Source: Gillisia limnaea DSM 15749 (GTDB lineage: Bacteria > Bacteroidota > Bacteroidia > Flavobacteriales > Flavobacteriaceae). From it: a stretch of DNA of 64,000 bases. The position numbers were made by a program, and so were the translations under genes. The notes beneath the pieces were generated by a model. It did not search any database and had not been told where the DNA came from. It saw nothing but the letters and a program-made list of their open reading frames with translations. The stretch is taken from NCBI RefSeq assembly GCF_000243235.1, contig NZ_JH594605.1, positions 128,660-192,659 on the forward strand. Reading direction: 5' to 3'. Positions 43,894-53,156 of this stretch are shown here, piece by piece (the stretch's first letter is position 1; every line of letters starts with the position of its first letter).

Positions 43894-45801
43894 ATGTATA
43901 TTATCGGCCTACCAAAAAAGGTAATTATGAAAGACAGTAAAATGCTGAATTATATTAAAGATGTATTAGGAAATATGCCTACTGGCTGGCTGAATCTAAC
44001 AACCCATAGACTAGATATTTATGATGAAAAATTGGCGAAAACTCAATTCCTGGAACAGTTTGAAACCTTATTTAAAAGCAATAATTCTGAAACATCCTCA
44101 CTAAATAAATTGCCCACCGCTTATGACTATATTCGATTAGGTCATCCATTATCTTGTATCCTAGAATGGGGAATTGCTAACTTAAATAATCTAAAACCAA
44201 ATAATGTAATAAGTTTTTCATCCAAGACGATTCCTGTTTTAGCTATTCTAAGAAAAAATTTATTAGATAATAAAAACACACAAATCATTTATACAGGTGA
44301 ATTACCTGACTATTTTGATGCTGAAGTGGTGCAGCGTGTTTATGGTTATAAATTTGAACTAAAGAAAGTTGAGAAAGTAGAAGAAGTTTCCAGTCCCGAT
44401 AGCTATCGGGATAACGGCAGTACCATCTTCATTTCACAACAAGAAAAAATTGGTACTATTGATCTCCCCGGCAACCCGTTAGCTACCGGGATTGACTTTT
44501 TTATCAGTCTTCATTCTCAGCTTGGAAGTGTTTTAGTAGTAAATGGTGAACAAAATGAAAGTTATATCTCAGATATTCAGCATGTTCGAAGAAGAGAGAC
44601 CATTGCGATGACACCAGCCAATTCTCTTGCTGCATTAAAGTCTCTAGTAGAGCAATCCTCTATCGAGAAAGATGAAAATAATATCGGGACAAGCAAAACA
44701 GCTGTCTTAGATTCAATTAAAGAGATTACTGCTACAAATTCACAAGCGCTTCTCGGATCTTGTGGACTATCTGTTCAATACGCGATTATGATGGGGCTCA
44801 TTCACGATGCTTTAGAAAATCATAAAGGAAAGGCTGTCAAATTTATTGTTCCACCAAATTGTTATGGCGGCACAAATGACCAGGCAAGACGAGTTGCTGC
44901 TTGTACCGATAATGTTGAAGTAGTAGACTTACCAGTGGATGGTGATAATGATATGGTGCAAAGTATCGATAGGGTTTTGGATAAAATTGCCAACGAAGAT
45001 GCTATCCCGTATATAATTGCTGAAATTCCAACGAACCCTAGAGTTGAAGTTCCAGATCTGGAAAAATTAAGAGACGTTTTAAGTAAAAAGCGTAAAACTG
45101 CATCTGGTGAAGTGGCTATAGCTCCTGTTTTTATTTTAGATCAAACATTTTGTCCTAACATACAATTTTTGAGTGAAGTTGGAATACTCTCAGCTGTCAG
45201 AACGATTTCATATGTAAGTGGATCGAAATTTCCAAGTGGAGGAAAATGTACTGCTGGCTACTGTGTAGCAAATAAAAAAGGGGAGGCTTTGATGGGAAAA
45301 ATAGACAAGCATTTAAAACTTTGCGATAACGAGGCAACAGATCTTCAGGTTAAAATATTAGCAAAACAACTACCTTCAATGAATCAAAGGATTCATGATG
45401 CTTATAAGAATACACGTGAATTTGTAAACTTTATCAAGGAGACTCTACCAGCCGCAAAAATAAATTTTGTTTCAGAAGAATTGGCACAAGAAGGTTTTAC
45501 CCCATCTGTATTTTCATTAGATCTTCCCACCAAAGGAAATACTGTCGAAGAAAAAGAAGCTTATAAGAGGGAATTAAATCTTAAATTAATCAATTTAATG
45601 ATCACAGAAATCCCGAATGAAAGCAAGTATTGTGTGAGCTATGGGCAGCTAAAAGGTTGTTATTGGACGATACCGGCAACATCTACTCAAGGGACAACTA
45701 AGGAAGGTGACAAAGATTATATTGCCCGTGTATCAGTATCTCCTAATTTGGATCTTGAGCTTCATAAAAAAGTCTTTTTAAAATTTGTTGAAGAAATATA
45801 A
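43894..45801 (+). CDS. Cys/Met metabolism-type PLP enzyme with a long N-terminal extension
   Basis: The 635-residue protein has a catalytic half in the fold of cystathionine gamma-synthase/lyase. PLP lysine is in YVSGSKFPSGGKCTAGYCV, the aspartate in VFILDQTFCPN, and PPNCYGGTNDQARRVAACT holds the phosphate/ring region. Classical members have about 400 residues; this one carries about 250 extra at the N terminus. That extension contains HPLSCILEWGIANL and a stretch (residues 165-200) encoded by two palindromes of repeat origin (44394-44411 and 44475-44490). The start at 43894 may be 4-13 codons early, as ATGs at 43927 and 43942 are possible. The reaction is unknown. The FAD-binding gene at 46458 may be a partner. 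Confidence 0.8.
   Translation: MYIIGLPKKVIMKDSKMLNYIKDVLGNMPTGWLNLTTHRLDIYDEKLAKTQFLEQFETLFKSNNSETSSLNKLPTAYDYIRLGHPLSCILEWGIANLNNLKPNNVISFSSKTIPVLAILRKNLLDNKNTQIIYTGELPDYFDAEVVQRVYGYKFELKKVEKVEEVSSPDSYRDNGSTIFISQQEKIGTIDLPGNPLATGIDFFISLHSQLGSVLVVNGEQNESYISDIQHVRRRETIAMTPANSLAALKSLVEQSSIEKDENNIGTSKTAVLDSIKEITATNSQALLGSCGLSVQYAIMMGLIHDALENHKGKAVKFIVPPNCYGGTNDQARRVAACTDNVEVVDLPVDGDNDMVQSIDRVLDKIANEDAIPYIIAEIPTNPRVEVPDLEKLRDVLSKKRKTASGEVAIAPVFILDQTFCPNIQFLSEVGILSAVRTISYVSGSKFPSGGKCTAGYCVANKKGEALMGKIDKHLKLCDNEATDLQVKILAKQLPSMNQRIHDAYKNTREFVNFIKETLPAAKINFVSEELAQEGFTPSVFSLDLPTKGNTVEEKEAYKRELNLKLINLMITEIPNESKYCVSYGQLKGCYWTIPATSTQGTTKEGDKDYIARVSVSPNLDLELHKKVFLKFVEEI
44394..44490 (+). repeat. Two palindromes inside the PLP-enzyme coding sequence
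   Basis: TCCCGATAGCTATCGGGA (44394-44411) is a perfect 18-bp palindrome. A diverged relative, CCCGTTAGCTACCGGG, lies at 44475-44490. Both are in frame and coded as SSPDSYRDNGS and PGNPLATG. The half AGCTATCGGGAT recurs in repeat copy B (31530-31541). Confidence 0.75.
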
Positions 45802-45957
45802 CTTTATAAATGAAGAGCATATTAAAAAGAAAAAACACCTAAGCATATACAGCAATTAAGGGGCTAAGTAGGTTAAAAAGTTAAATGCTATAAAATACTG
45901 TCAGATTGCGATAACCGATTTTATCTAAAGGCATTTTCCGTTTTGAAAACGTAATTT

Positions 45958-46209
45958 TTAACGATGTTGGTCGAATAAAATCACATTGCCATCCGGGTCG
46001 GTTATCATCAAACTCGCAGGACCACTTGTTTTAGGGTCAATTTCATTGTCAATTCTAATTCCTTTATTTTTTAACTGGCTTTGAATTTACCGAATATCGT
46101 TAAAGCGCTCGATATTATTTCCGTTTTCGTCCCAACCAGGATTAAAGGTCAGAATATTGTTTTCAAACATTCCTTGATATAAACCAATTAAAGCATTCTC
46201 ATTTTTTTA
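45958..46209 (-). pseudogene. VOC (glyoxalase/bleomycin resistance) family remnant
   Basis: The minus-strand frame reads ENALIGLYQGMFENNILTFN near its start and SGPASLMITDPDGNVILFDQ near the end, both typical of VOC-family proteins. A TAA interrupts it after NDIR (about 46088). No N-terminal half or start codon is present. The length is about 83 codons against 120-140 in intact proteins. Confidence 0.7.
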
Positions 46210-46457
46210 TAATAAAGATAGATTTATAACTAAAAGCAATTTCTATCCTGGCAAGCGGAATATAATATAAGATTCTATCATCACAATTCTATAAATCTCA
46301 GGCTTTTAAATTACCGATTTCCATTAAGCCTTCTAATCATACAAATTCCTTCAAGGATTAGTTTCACAAAAAGTTATTGTATTAAAAATTATATTTTTTA
46401 TAACTCTATCGGATTTATGAATTAGATATCTTTAAGATCTTATGCCTAAGATAACTC

Positions 46458-48272
46458 ATGGATAAAAAAAATATTGCGATCATTGGTTCTGGTGCAACAG
46501 CAATTTACTTATTAAAGCATATTACAGATCACCTTGAAAAATTTAAAAACACCATTGAAGAGATCAGCATTTTTGAAAAGGGTGTACATATGGGAATGGG
46601 CATGCCTTATAATCCCGAAACAACCGATATCTACAACCTTGCTAATATTTCGTCGGAAGAGATACCGGATTTGCCAGAAACCTTTGGGGATTGGTTGAGA
46701 AAGCAGGAACCTGAAATGCTATCTTCTTGGAACGTTAATGATCTTCCAATCGATGATACGAAGGTTTATAGCCGCATCTCCCTAGGGGCATATTTCCAGA
46801 AGCAATACAACATCCTCATTCAACAGTTAACTGAAAAAGGTATTATAGTTCATCAAATTAAAGAGGAAGAAGTTAGCGATATCCAAATGGATGAGAAAAC
46901 TAGCAGGGTACTTGTGCAATCTGTAAAGGGAGGTTCAAGGAGTTTCGATAAGATAATTATTGCCACTGGTCATCATTGGTTTGAAGAAGATAATGAGGAA
47001 ATTGGATATTACTCATCCCCGTGGCCCATTCATAAATTATTGCCAGAGTCCGGAGAATATTATAATTATCCAATAGGTACACTAGGCGCTTCACTAAGTG
47101 CCTTTGACGTTGTAACCTCTCTTGCACGTAGACACGGTGTCTTCATTGAAAAAGGAGATGAGCTATGTTTTAATCTAAATCCAGACGCCCGAGGATTTAA
47201 GATAGTATTGCACTCATTAGAAGGCTGGCTTCCACATTTGCAATACGAACAGGAATATCCTATGCGTGAAATCTACCGGCATACTAGTCGGGAAGAAATG
47301 ATATCCCTTATAGATAATAACGGTTTTTTGAGAATCCATACATTTTTTGACAAGATTTGCAGACAAGCATTAATTCAATCTTTTATAAAGGACAAAATGC
47401 CTAAAATGGTTGAAAAGCTTGAACGTGATAACATAAATTTCAAAGATTTCATTCAAATTATGTCAGATGACCACGAATATTCTAATTCATTTGAAGGAAT
47501 GCGTAAAGAAAGAGTAGCAGCGCGTAACTCTGTAAACCAAAATATGCCGATATATTGGAAGGAAACTTTGGACGACCTAATGTACTGCCTTAATTTTCAT
47601 GCAGAGCTATTACCTGCAGAAGATCATTTGTTTTTTCGTAGGGAAGTAATGTCATTCCTTATGAACGTAATCGCCGCGCTCCCTTTATCCTCAGCCAATA
47701 TCCTTTTGTCAATTTATGACGCAGGTTGTATTGATTTGGTTGTGGGGAAAGTTGAAGTGATTGAAAATAGTGGGAATAATGATAGAACGGTTATAAAAGT
47801 TGAAAAGGAAGATGGAACAAAGGACACGTTCAAATATCGAATGTTCGTTAACTGTGCCGGGCAGAAAAATATTGAACTCGAGCAGTTTCCTTTCGCATCT
47901 CTTATCAAGGCTGGAAATGTAAGAAAAGCCAGGGCCAAGTTTGAAACATTGAAAAACTCTAATGAACTTCCAAAAAATGTGAACATAGATTTGATCTTCG
48001 AAGAAAAAAATGACCTTTTACTTTACACTGGAGGTGTAGATATTGATGCTGCATATAGGCTAATAGGTAAAGATGGCAAGCCAAACGATAGTATTTATGA
48101 CATCAGCTTTACACATACTTCCGGATGTAGACCCTATTCCTATGGTCTACAAGCTTGCAATGCCACCAGTAAGATTTTAATAGAAGTTTGGCTATCCGCC
48201 TTTTCAGAAAATTCCGATATTAACGTAGAAATTGAAAAAATCACAGAGCTCTATGATGATAATGAAATTTAA
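46458..48272 (+). CDS. FAD/NAD(P)-binding protein (PF13454-like)
   Basis: The 604-residue protein opens with a dinucleotide-binding motif (KNIAIIGSGATAIYLLKHI) and follows with IFEKGVHMGMGMPYNPETTD and NISSEEIPDLPETFGDWL. A second nucleotide site is IIIATGHHW, and GTLGASLSAFDVVTSLARR continues it. The family (NAD_binding_9) covers poorly known flavin proteins, some related to N-hydroxylases. The C-terminal part contains CAGQKNIELEQFPFASLI and HTSGCRPYSYGLQACNATSK, with cysteines that could be functional. It lies 656 bp after the PLP enzyme gene on the same strand, with a decayed VOC gene between. Joint action is only inferred. Confidence 0.75.
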   Translation: MDKKNIAIIGSGATAIYLLKHITDHLEKFKNTIEEISIFEKGVHMGMGMPYNPETTDIYNLANISSEEIPDLPETFGDWLRKQEPEMLSSWNVNDLPIDDTKVYSRISLGAYFQKQYNILIQQLTEKGIIVHQIKEEEVSDIQMDEKTSRVLVQSVKGGSRSFDKIIIATGHHWFEEDNEEIGYYSSPWPIHKLLPESGEYYNYPIGTLGASLSAFDVVTSLARRHGVFIEKGDELCFNLNPDARGFKIVLHSLEGWLPHLQYEQEYPMREIYRHTSREEMISLIDNNGFLRIHTFFDKICRQALIQSFIKDKMPKMVEKLERDNINFKDFIQIMSDDHEYSNSFEGMRKERVAARNSVNQNMPIYWKETLDDLMYCLNFHAELLPAEDHLFFRREVMSFLMNVIAALPLSSANILLSIYDAGCIDLVVGKVEVIENSGNNDRTVIKVEKEDGTKDTFKYRMFVNCAGQKNIELEQFPFASLIKAGNVRKARAKFETLKNSNELPKNVNIDLIFEEKNDLLLYTGGVDIDAAYRLIGKDGKPNDSIYDISFTHTSGCRPYSYGLQACNATSKILIEVWLSAFSENSDINVEIEKITELYDDNEI

Positions 48273-48511
48273 GAAAAGACATGAATCATCTATTTACAAC
48301 CGAATGGTTTAGACTTTGAAGTCTAACTTTAAATGTAAAAAATTGTAGATTTAAAAATTTTCAAAAAGTAGCTCAAGGGATATCTTAAATTTATATAGCG
48401 ATGGAAAAAAGTTTTTGAAAGGTTAGTCTAATAGAATATGGTAAAAGATATAATTCTCGTCATAACAAAAATAGTACACTAAATTTATTATACCAACTAT
48501 AAATAAAAAAA

Positions 48512-49207
48512 ATGACTTCTAAGAAAATATTAATGATTCTTACATCACATGAAGATTTAGTAAATACTAATAGCAAGACTGGTTTATGGATTGGAGAATT
48601 TACCGACCCTTATTACGAATTTCTTGATAATGGACACCAAATTACTCTTACAAGTCCTAAAGGTGGCCAACCTCCTATCGATCCAATGAGTGAAATGACA
48701 GAAAATATAACAAGTTCTAACAGAAGATATCAGGATGATGCTACTGCTCAAAATGCTTTAAATACTACCCTCCTATTGGAAGGAATTTCATCTCCTGAAT
48801 TTGATGCTGCTTTTTTCCCTGGAGGACATGGACCAATGTTTGATTTAGCTTCAAATGATCTTAGTGGAAAGTTAATTTTAGATTTTCTATCAAATGGCAA
48901 ACCCGTAGCTTGTGTATGTCATGGTCCCGCAGCTTTGATTAAAGCCGCAGAACTGGATTCTTCAATCTTAAAAGGAAAAAGAGTGACTGGATTTTCCAAC
49001 TCCGAAGAAAAATTAGCTTTTAGATCTAACAATATCCCTTATACATTGGAAGATCGGTTAAAGGAATTGGGCGCAGATTATCGAACTGGAACCGTTCCAT
49101 TTATTTCACACACAGAAGTTGATGGCTTATTGATTACAGGTCAAAATCCGTTGTCGGCCGGACCAACTGCGAAAGCTTTATTAAACTTTTGGAAAAAAAA
49201 CAACTAG
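48512..49207 (+). CDS. DJ-1/PfpI family protein (Hsp31-like glyoxalase III or amidotransferase type)
   Basis: The 231-residue protein shows the active cysteine in the nucleophile elbow VACVCHGPAALIKA, an acidic partner in KTGLWIGEFTDPYYEFLD, and the strand FDAAFFPGGHGPMFDLAS. This Glu/Cys/His arrangement is that of Hsp31-like DJ-1 proteins, which detoxify methylglyoxal or act as chaperones. The length fits. The gene has a short A-rich leader and stands alone. No signal peptide is seen. Confidence 0.87.
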   Translation: MTSKKILMILTSHEDLVNTNSKTGLWIGEFTDPYYEFLDNGHQITLTSPKGGQPPIDPMSEMTENITSSNRRYQDDATAQNALNTTLLLEGISSPEFDAAFFPGGHGPMFDLASNDLSGKLILDFLSNGKPVACVCHGPAALIKAAELDSSILKGKRVTGFSNSEEKLAFRSNNIPYTLEDRLKELGADYRTGTVPFISHTEVDGLLITGQNPLSAGPTAKALLNFWKKNN

Positions 49208-49302
49208 TAAATTTAATAAAATGAAAATCGTATCAAATTAAATAATTTTAGATATAGGAGAGAAGCATTTTTAGCCGATTCAATAATATCTAGCTGTTTA
49301 TA

Positions 49303-49428
49303 TTAAGGTATTTGCACATCATCCGTACTGAAAACATTTTGAGACATTACACAAGGATGTCCCACTATATCCATAAAATCAATAAACTTACTTTTTAAGT
49401 AATCGGATTTGATTTTTGTAAATTCCAT
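49303..49428 (-). pseudogene. 41-codon frame, possible YqcI/YcgG remnant
   Basis: From ATG 49428 the minus strand codes 41 residues, with FMDIVGHPCVMSQNVF and the end STDDVQIP, then TAA. HPC followed by a hydrophobic pair resembles the start of YqcI/YcgG proteins, but this is weak evidence. It may be an independent small gene. Confidence 0.3.
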
Positions 49429-49456
49429 ATTTTTAAAGTCATATTTGAAACTCTTT

Positions 49457-49993
49457 TTATAATTTGGAAGGTAATCCTTCCACGCCTTGTAATAATTTTT
49501 CCATTAGGATTTTATCCTCGGCAGTATGCAATACAGACATATCCCCGGTAGTTTCTAAAACAACAGCAAGCACTTCACTAAAATTGATCACGTTTGCCTT
49601 CCTTAATTTTGCGATGAGGGCATCTTCTCCCACATTAGTTTTATTTAAGTTGTTATGTAGAATTACTCCATCCATCATCAACAACATAGGTTTATTAGTG
49701 AAATATCTTTTAAATAGGGCTGATTTACGAGTCATCATAGTAAACAATGATTGAAAAATTACAATACCGCTCAAGGCTGCACTTCCCTTTAAAATGGATT
49801 GCTCATCGTTCATCACGACAGCTGCTAGAATTGAGCCAATAGCTATTGTAGATGCAAAATCAAAACTTGACATTTTAGCAAATGTACGCAACCCAGATAT
49901 TCGTGTAATTATTATTATAACCCCAAAAATAGCAACAACTGAAATAAGCATTTTAATCATTATCCATAAGGATGGTAATATCCAATTTTCCAT
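49457..49993 (-). CDS. DUF421 (YetF-like) membrane protein
   Basis: The 178-residue protein has three N-terminal membrane segments (LWIMIKMLISVVAIFGVIII is the first). It then has the DUF421 signature LRTFAKMSSFDFASTIAIGS and a cytoplasmic domain with RKANVINFSEVLAVVLETTG. YetF-like proteins are stress-linked and widespread, and the biochemical role is not clear. It is downstream of the DUF892 gene on the same strand, separated by a terminator (50010-50035). Confidence 0.87.
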   Translation of the reverse strand: MENWILPSLWIMIKMLISVVAIFGVIIIITRISGLRTFAKMSSFDFASTIAIGSILAAVVMNDEQSILKGSAALSGIVIFQSLFTMMTRKSALFKRYFTNKPMLLMMDGVILHNNLNKTNVGEDALIAKLRKANVINFSEVLAVVLETTGDMSVLHTAEDKILMEKLLQGVEGLPSKL

Positions 49994-50009
49994 AACCCCT
50001 ACTATTTAA

Positions 50010-50035
50010 AACCCCACCTAATTGAGGGTGGGGTT
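50010..50035 (-). terminator. Terminator after the intact DUF892 gene
   Basis: A 9-bp stem (50010-50018 with 50027-50035) has an 8-nt loop. It matches the hairpin after the DUF892 pseudogene at 37844. Confidence 0.75.
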
Positions 50036-50055
50036 ATAATTTATTCTTATGTGAA

Positions 50056-50541
50056 TTATGATTTTGCTTTTTTGTTGAGCCTGTTTTCGGCAAGATCATT
50101 CAATTTTTTATCAGCTGCGTATTCTTCATCAAGTGTTTTCTGAAGTTTTTTGGCCACATCGTTATGTCCTAGCTCTTTAGCATAACGTACTGCAGTTCCA
50201 TAACCTGAGATTTCATAATGTTCCACACGTTGAGCTTCTGCAATCATACCAGCATGTTTAACATCTGTATCTTTTACTTCTTTCAAAAATCCTTCAGCCT
50301 CTTTAATTAGACCTTCCATAGCTTTGCATTTTTCACCTTTAGATTTAAAACCTAAATCTTTACAAACTTCTTCAATTCTTTTTTTGTGTTCTTTAGTTTC
50401 CTCTAAATGACTTTCGAATGCTTTTTTTAAATTACTGTCTTCAGCATTTTTTATCATTTTGGGCAGTGCCTCCGTGAGTTGATCTTCTGCGCTGTGTAAA
50501 TCCTGTAATTGGTGCTCAAATAATTCTTCGAGATTTTTCAT
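50056..50541 (-). CDS. DUF892 ferritin-like protein (YciE/YciF family)
   Basis: The 161-residue protein is a four-helix ferritin-like protein. The typical pattern is present: LEELFEHQLQDLHSAEDQL at the start, HLEETKEHKKRIEEV in helix 2, AGMIAEAQRVEHYEISGYGT in helix 3, and KKLQKTLDEEYAADKKLNDL in helix 4. Conserved Glu and His residues in helices 1-3 are possible metal ligands. The family is induced by osmotic and oxidative stress. It is the intact paralogue of the split gene at 36789-37840, so the pseudogene is no loss of function. Confidence 0.9.
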   Translation of the reverse strand: MKNLEELFEHQLQDLHSAEDQLTEALPKMIKNAEDSNLKKAFESHLEETKEHKKRIEEVCKDLGFKSKGEKCKAMEGLIKEAEGFLKEVKDTDVKHAGMIAEAQRVEHYEISGYGTAVRYAKELGHNDVAKKLQKTLDEEYAADKKLNDLAENRLNKKAKS

Positions 50542-51322
50542 AATTGTATATTTTATATCGTTATAAAGATACTTTTAAACATTTTTGGCCACAGAACTTT
50601 GTGTTTGGTTTAACAGGGAATGTTAAAATTTATCTTACTTGAGATTTCCCCTGGTTAATTACTTATCGCTATAAAATCCAAGTTTCGTCTTTCCGGGAAT
50701 ACAACTGAAAATCATTTTAATTAAATTCATAATTCTAGTTTAATAAACAATTTTTTTTCTAAGGGTAACAAAAAATTGATTCATCGCAATTGGATATTGC
50801 ATAGAATAGCGCCTCATTATCGTTAAAGCATAAAACATTATTAAAACCATATCAGACCATTTCTTACTCAAATTGTAGGCTGTGAGAATCGCAACTTATT
50901 GTTATCTTATCTATTACAAATAATATAAAAAAATTTACACTATTTTTATTTGTGGCACGGCATCTAATTGAAAATATCCTGTAACTAAAATAACAATTTC
51001 AACATACATTTAAGAAGTAATTTAATTGTTAAAAATTTCTATTGACTTTTAATATTTCCACTTTGCTCAACGTAAGTGTTATTACGATTTTTTTTATTTT
51101 TTCTTTCCTTATATATTTAATAAGCTTGATAGATAACTTGCACCACTGTGAAAATTCTGAAGAACTTTTTTATGTTTATTGGTAATTATTAATTAAAGGT
51201 ATAATTAGTTTTAACTTATATAAAATACGTCAATTAAAATATAGATTTATGATTAAAATCTGACATTATATGGCCATCATAACAATGTTTTCATTAAGGA
51301 CATGGTTGAAAAGTTGGGCATT
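50542..51322. other. Gene-poor region of about 780 bp
   Basis: The region is very A/T-rich with no frame above 40 codons that looks coding. It contains no clear tRNA or terminator and probably holds the promoter of the DUF892 gene. Confidence 0.5.
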
Positions 51323-51475
51323 TTAGTCATTCACAATAAATGCATGAATTACCCCAGGTAACCACCCAATAATTGTTAGTATAAGGCTAATAAAAAATGT
51401 TCCACCAATTCCGTGTTTCATAAAAACTGCTAATGGGGGCAATATTATATTGAGAACGATAGTTAGTAATGACAT
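51323..51475 (-). CDS. YqaE/Pmp3 family membrane protein, 50 residues
   Basis: The minus-strand frame from ATG 51475 to TAA 51323 codes 50 residues with two membrane segments. The family marks are ILPPLAVFMKHGIGGTFF and ISLILTIIGWLPGVIHAFIV. Pmp3/YqaE proteins are induced by salt and cold and help membrane-potential stability. It lies 28 bp downstream of the membrane gene at 51503 on the same strand and is probably co-transcribed with it. Confidence 0.9.
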   Translation of the reverse strand: MSLLTIVLNIILPPLAVFMKHGIGGTFFISLILTIIGWLPGVIHAFIVND

Positions 51476-51502
51476 ATATATTGATTTTGATTAGTCCTTC
51501 GG

Positions 51503-52528
51503 TTAAATTTCATCTTCCGTTTGTTCTTCTTCTATTGTTAAAAATGGAGATCCAATAGCCCCTCCCGCAAACGCCGCTCCGGCACCTAATAGAAATAAAA
51601 AGAATGCAATAATGCTAAATTTACCTACAACGTCAGCCGCTTCATCAGTTGCTTTTATTGCTTTCTTTTTTGCGTTAGCATAATATTTTTCAGCTTTGGC
51701 TATTGCTTCATTAATCTTATTATCCCATTTTTCTATCACTCCGTTAATTTCAGCTCCTGATAATTCTGTATTATCTACCAAATAATTCTTTATTTCATCT
51801 TTATTCAAAAGTTCATCCATTCCATCTGCTGTGATACTAAGGTTACCATTCTTATCTAAATCAACAGATAATTCGTTGAAAAACTTGTCTATATTTTCTT
51901 CGATATTTAGATCGTTTAGAAGTTGTTGCGATTCTTGACGAGTTTCATTTAATGTATTACGAACTTCTTCGGAAGCGTCATCCGGAAGAATATTAGTTCT
52001 TTCAGCTGCTTTAATTAATTGAAACGCTTCTTTTTTAATTTTTTCTATAGAAAAAATTGTTTCGTCTTGCCCCTTAGTTTCAGCTTCTTTTAGAGCCTCT
52101 GCCACGTTGGTTGCTGTTGAGTCTGAAAAAATAGAATTTGCGGCACTTGCCATTCCACTGAAAATACTTCCTATGGCAGAAGTAACCAGGTATATTGAAA
52201 GTATCAAATAAAGACCCCAAGCAAGAAACCCATGTAAGCCTCCATCACTATTGGAAGGTAATCCGCTCATTCGCCCGGCAACCATACCACCAATAAATAA
52301 TGCAGCAATATTAGAAATACCCCACCATACAAGTGTTCCAGTGCCAAGACCATCTAATGCATTTGCTTCTGTCATTGGATCTATGGTTGTTAACCCAATA
52401 CCTAATCCTAGAATATTGAGTAAAAACGCAACAACAATTGCCGTAAGGGTTCCTGCTATAATTGCACCCCATGAAATTCTGGATATTTTTGGTGATTTAT
52501 TCTGAACGTTAATGTATTGACTTCTCAT
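51503..52528 (-). CDS. Membrane protein with long coiled-coil-like region (PhnA-like/YrzE-type)
   Basis: The 341-residue protein has an N-terminal membrane part of about four segments (ISWGAIIAGTLTAIVVAFLL and FLAWGLYLILSIYLVTSAIG). A long acidic, helical region of about 160 residues follows, with NILPDDASEEVRNTLNET and IEKWDNKINEAIAKAEKYY. The C-terminal part has one last segment (FSIIAFFLFLLGAGAAFAGG). The start resembles PhnA-like and YrzE-family membrane proteins found in stress clusters. The function is unknown. It is coupled in position to the YqaE gene. Confidence 0.7.
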   Translation of the reverse strand: MRSQYINVQNKSPKISRISWGAIIAGTLTAIVVAFLLNILGLGIGLTTIDPMTEANALDGLGTGTLVWWGISNIAALFIGGMVAGRMSGLPSNSDGGLHGFLAWGLYLILSIYLVTSAIGSIFSGMASAANSIFSDSTATNVAEALKEAETKGQDETIFSIEKIKKEAFQLIKAAERTNILPDDASEEVRNTLNETRQESQQLLNDLNIEENIDKFFNELSVDLDKNGNLSITADGMDELLNKDEIKNYLVDNTELSGAEINGVIEKWDNKINEAIAKAEKYYANAKKKAIKATDEAADVVGKFSIIAFFLFLLGAGAAFAGGAIGSPFLTIEEEQTEDEI

Positions 52529-52682
52529 AGCTCATAGTTGATTTGTTAGTAGTATGATTAATTGATAATTATATTAAATCTCTAATACCTGATTCAGGAA
52601 ATTCGAAACTATATTATAAAAACCTTACATTTATTAAATTACTCTATAAAGTAAATAATCCTCGGGGCAAGCCCACGAGGCA

Positions 52683-53141
52683 TTAAAATAATTTCAACTG
52701 ATAATCTTTTTTCAACACTTTGTACTCTTTTTCTATTCCCTGCTCCTTGACATATTTGGCAATGACATTCTCGGTTCCATGCTGACCGACGGTGTTCACA
52801 AAGTAACCCTTTCCCCAAAATTCTCCACCCCAAAGCTGCTTTTTCACTTCTGGACATTGCCTAAAAACTTCCCTAGCTAAGATACTTTTTACCATCGTAA
52901 CAATTTTTGTTACGCTATATGAAGGAACACTTTGAATCAAAAAATGAACATGGTTCTTGTCCGTTCCCACTTCTAGAAAACAAACTTCATATCTTTTTTC
53001 AATCTCCGAACATGTCGCGACCAAAACTCGGTCGACCGAATCAGAAATAACAACCCTTCGATATTTAGCACTGCTCACCAAATGGTAAAGAAGCACCGTT
53101 ACGTTATGGCTCTTGTGTATGAATTTACTATTTTGTGACAT
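52683..53141 (-). CDS. tnpA: IS200 family TnpA (HUH/Y1 transposase), copy 2
   Basis: This 152-residue protein is identical to copy 1. The single base difference between copies is silent (Val codon GTG instead of GTA near the C terminus). The HVH histidines and the KYVKEQG tyrosine are intact, so it can be active. The start at 53141 lies in the hairpin described separately. No neighbouring tnpB exists, which defines the IS200 rather than the IS605 form. Confidence 0.92.
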   Translation of the reverse strand: MSQNSKFIHKSHNVTVLLYHLVSSAKYRRVVISDSVDRVLVATCSEIEKRYEVCFLEVGTDKNHVHFLIQSVPSYSVTKIVTMVKSILAREVFRQCPEVKKQLWGGEFWGKGYFVNTVGQHGTENVIAKYVKEQGIEKEYKVLKKDYQLKLF

Positions 53142-53156
53142 CGAGTCACAAAATAG
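53128..53156 (-). promoter_or_regulatory. Hairpin over the tnpA start codon, copy 2
   Basis: The same 12-bp stem (53128-53139 with 53145-53156) with a 5-nt loop as in copy 1, including the start codon at 53139-53141. Confidence 0.85.
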
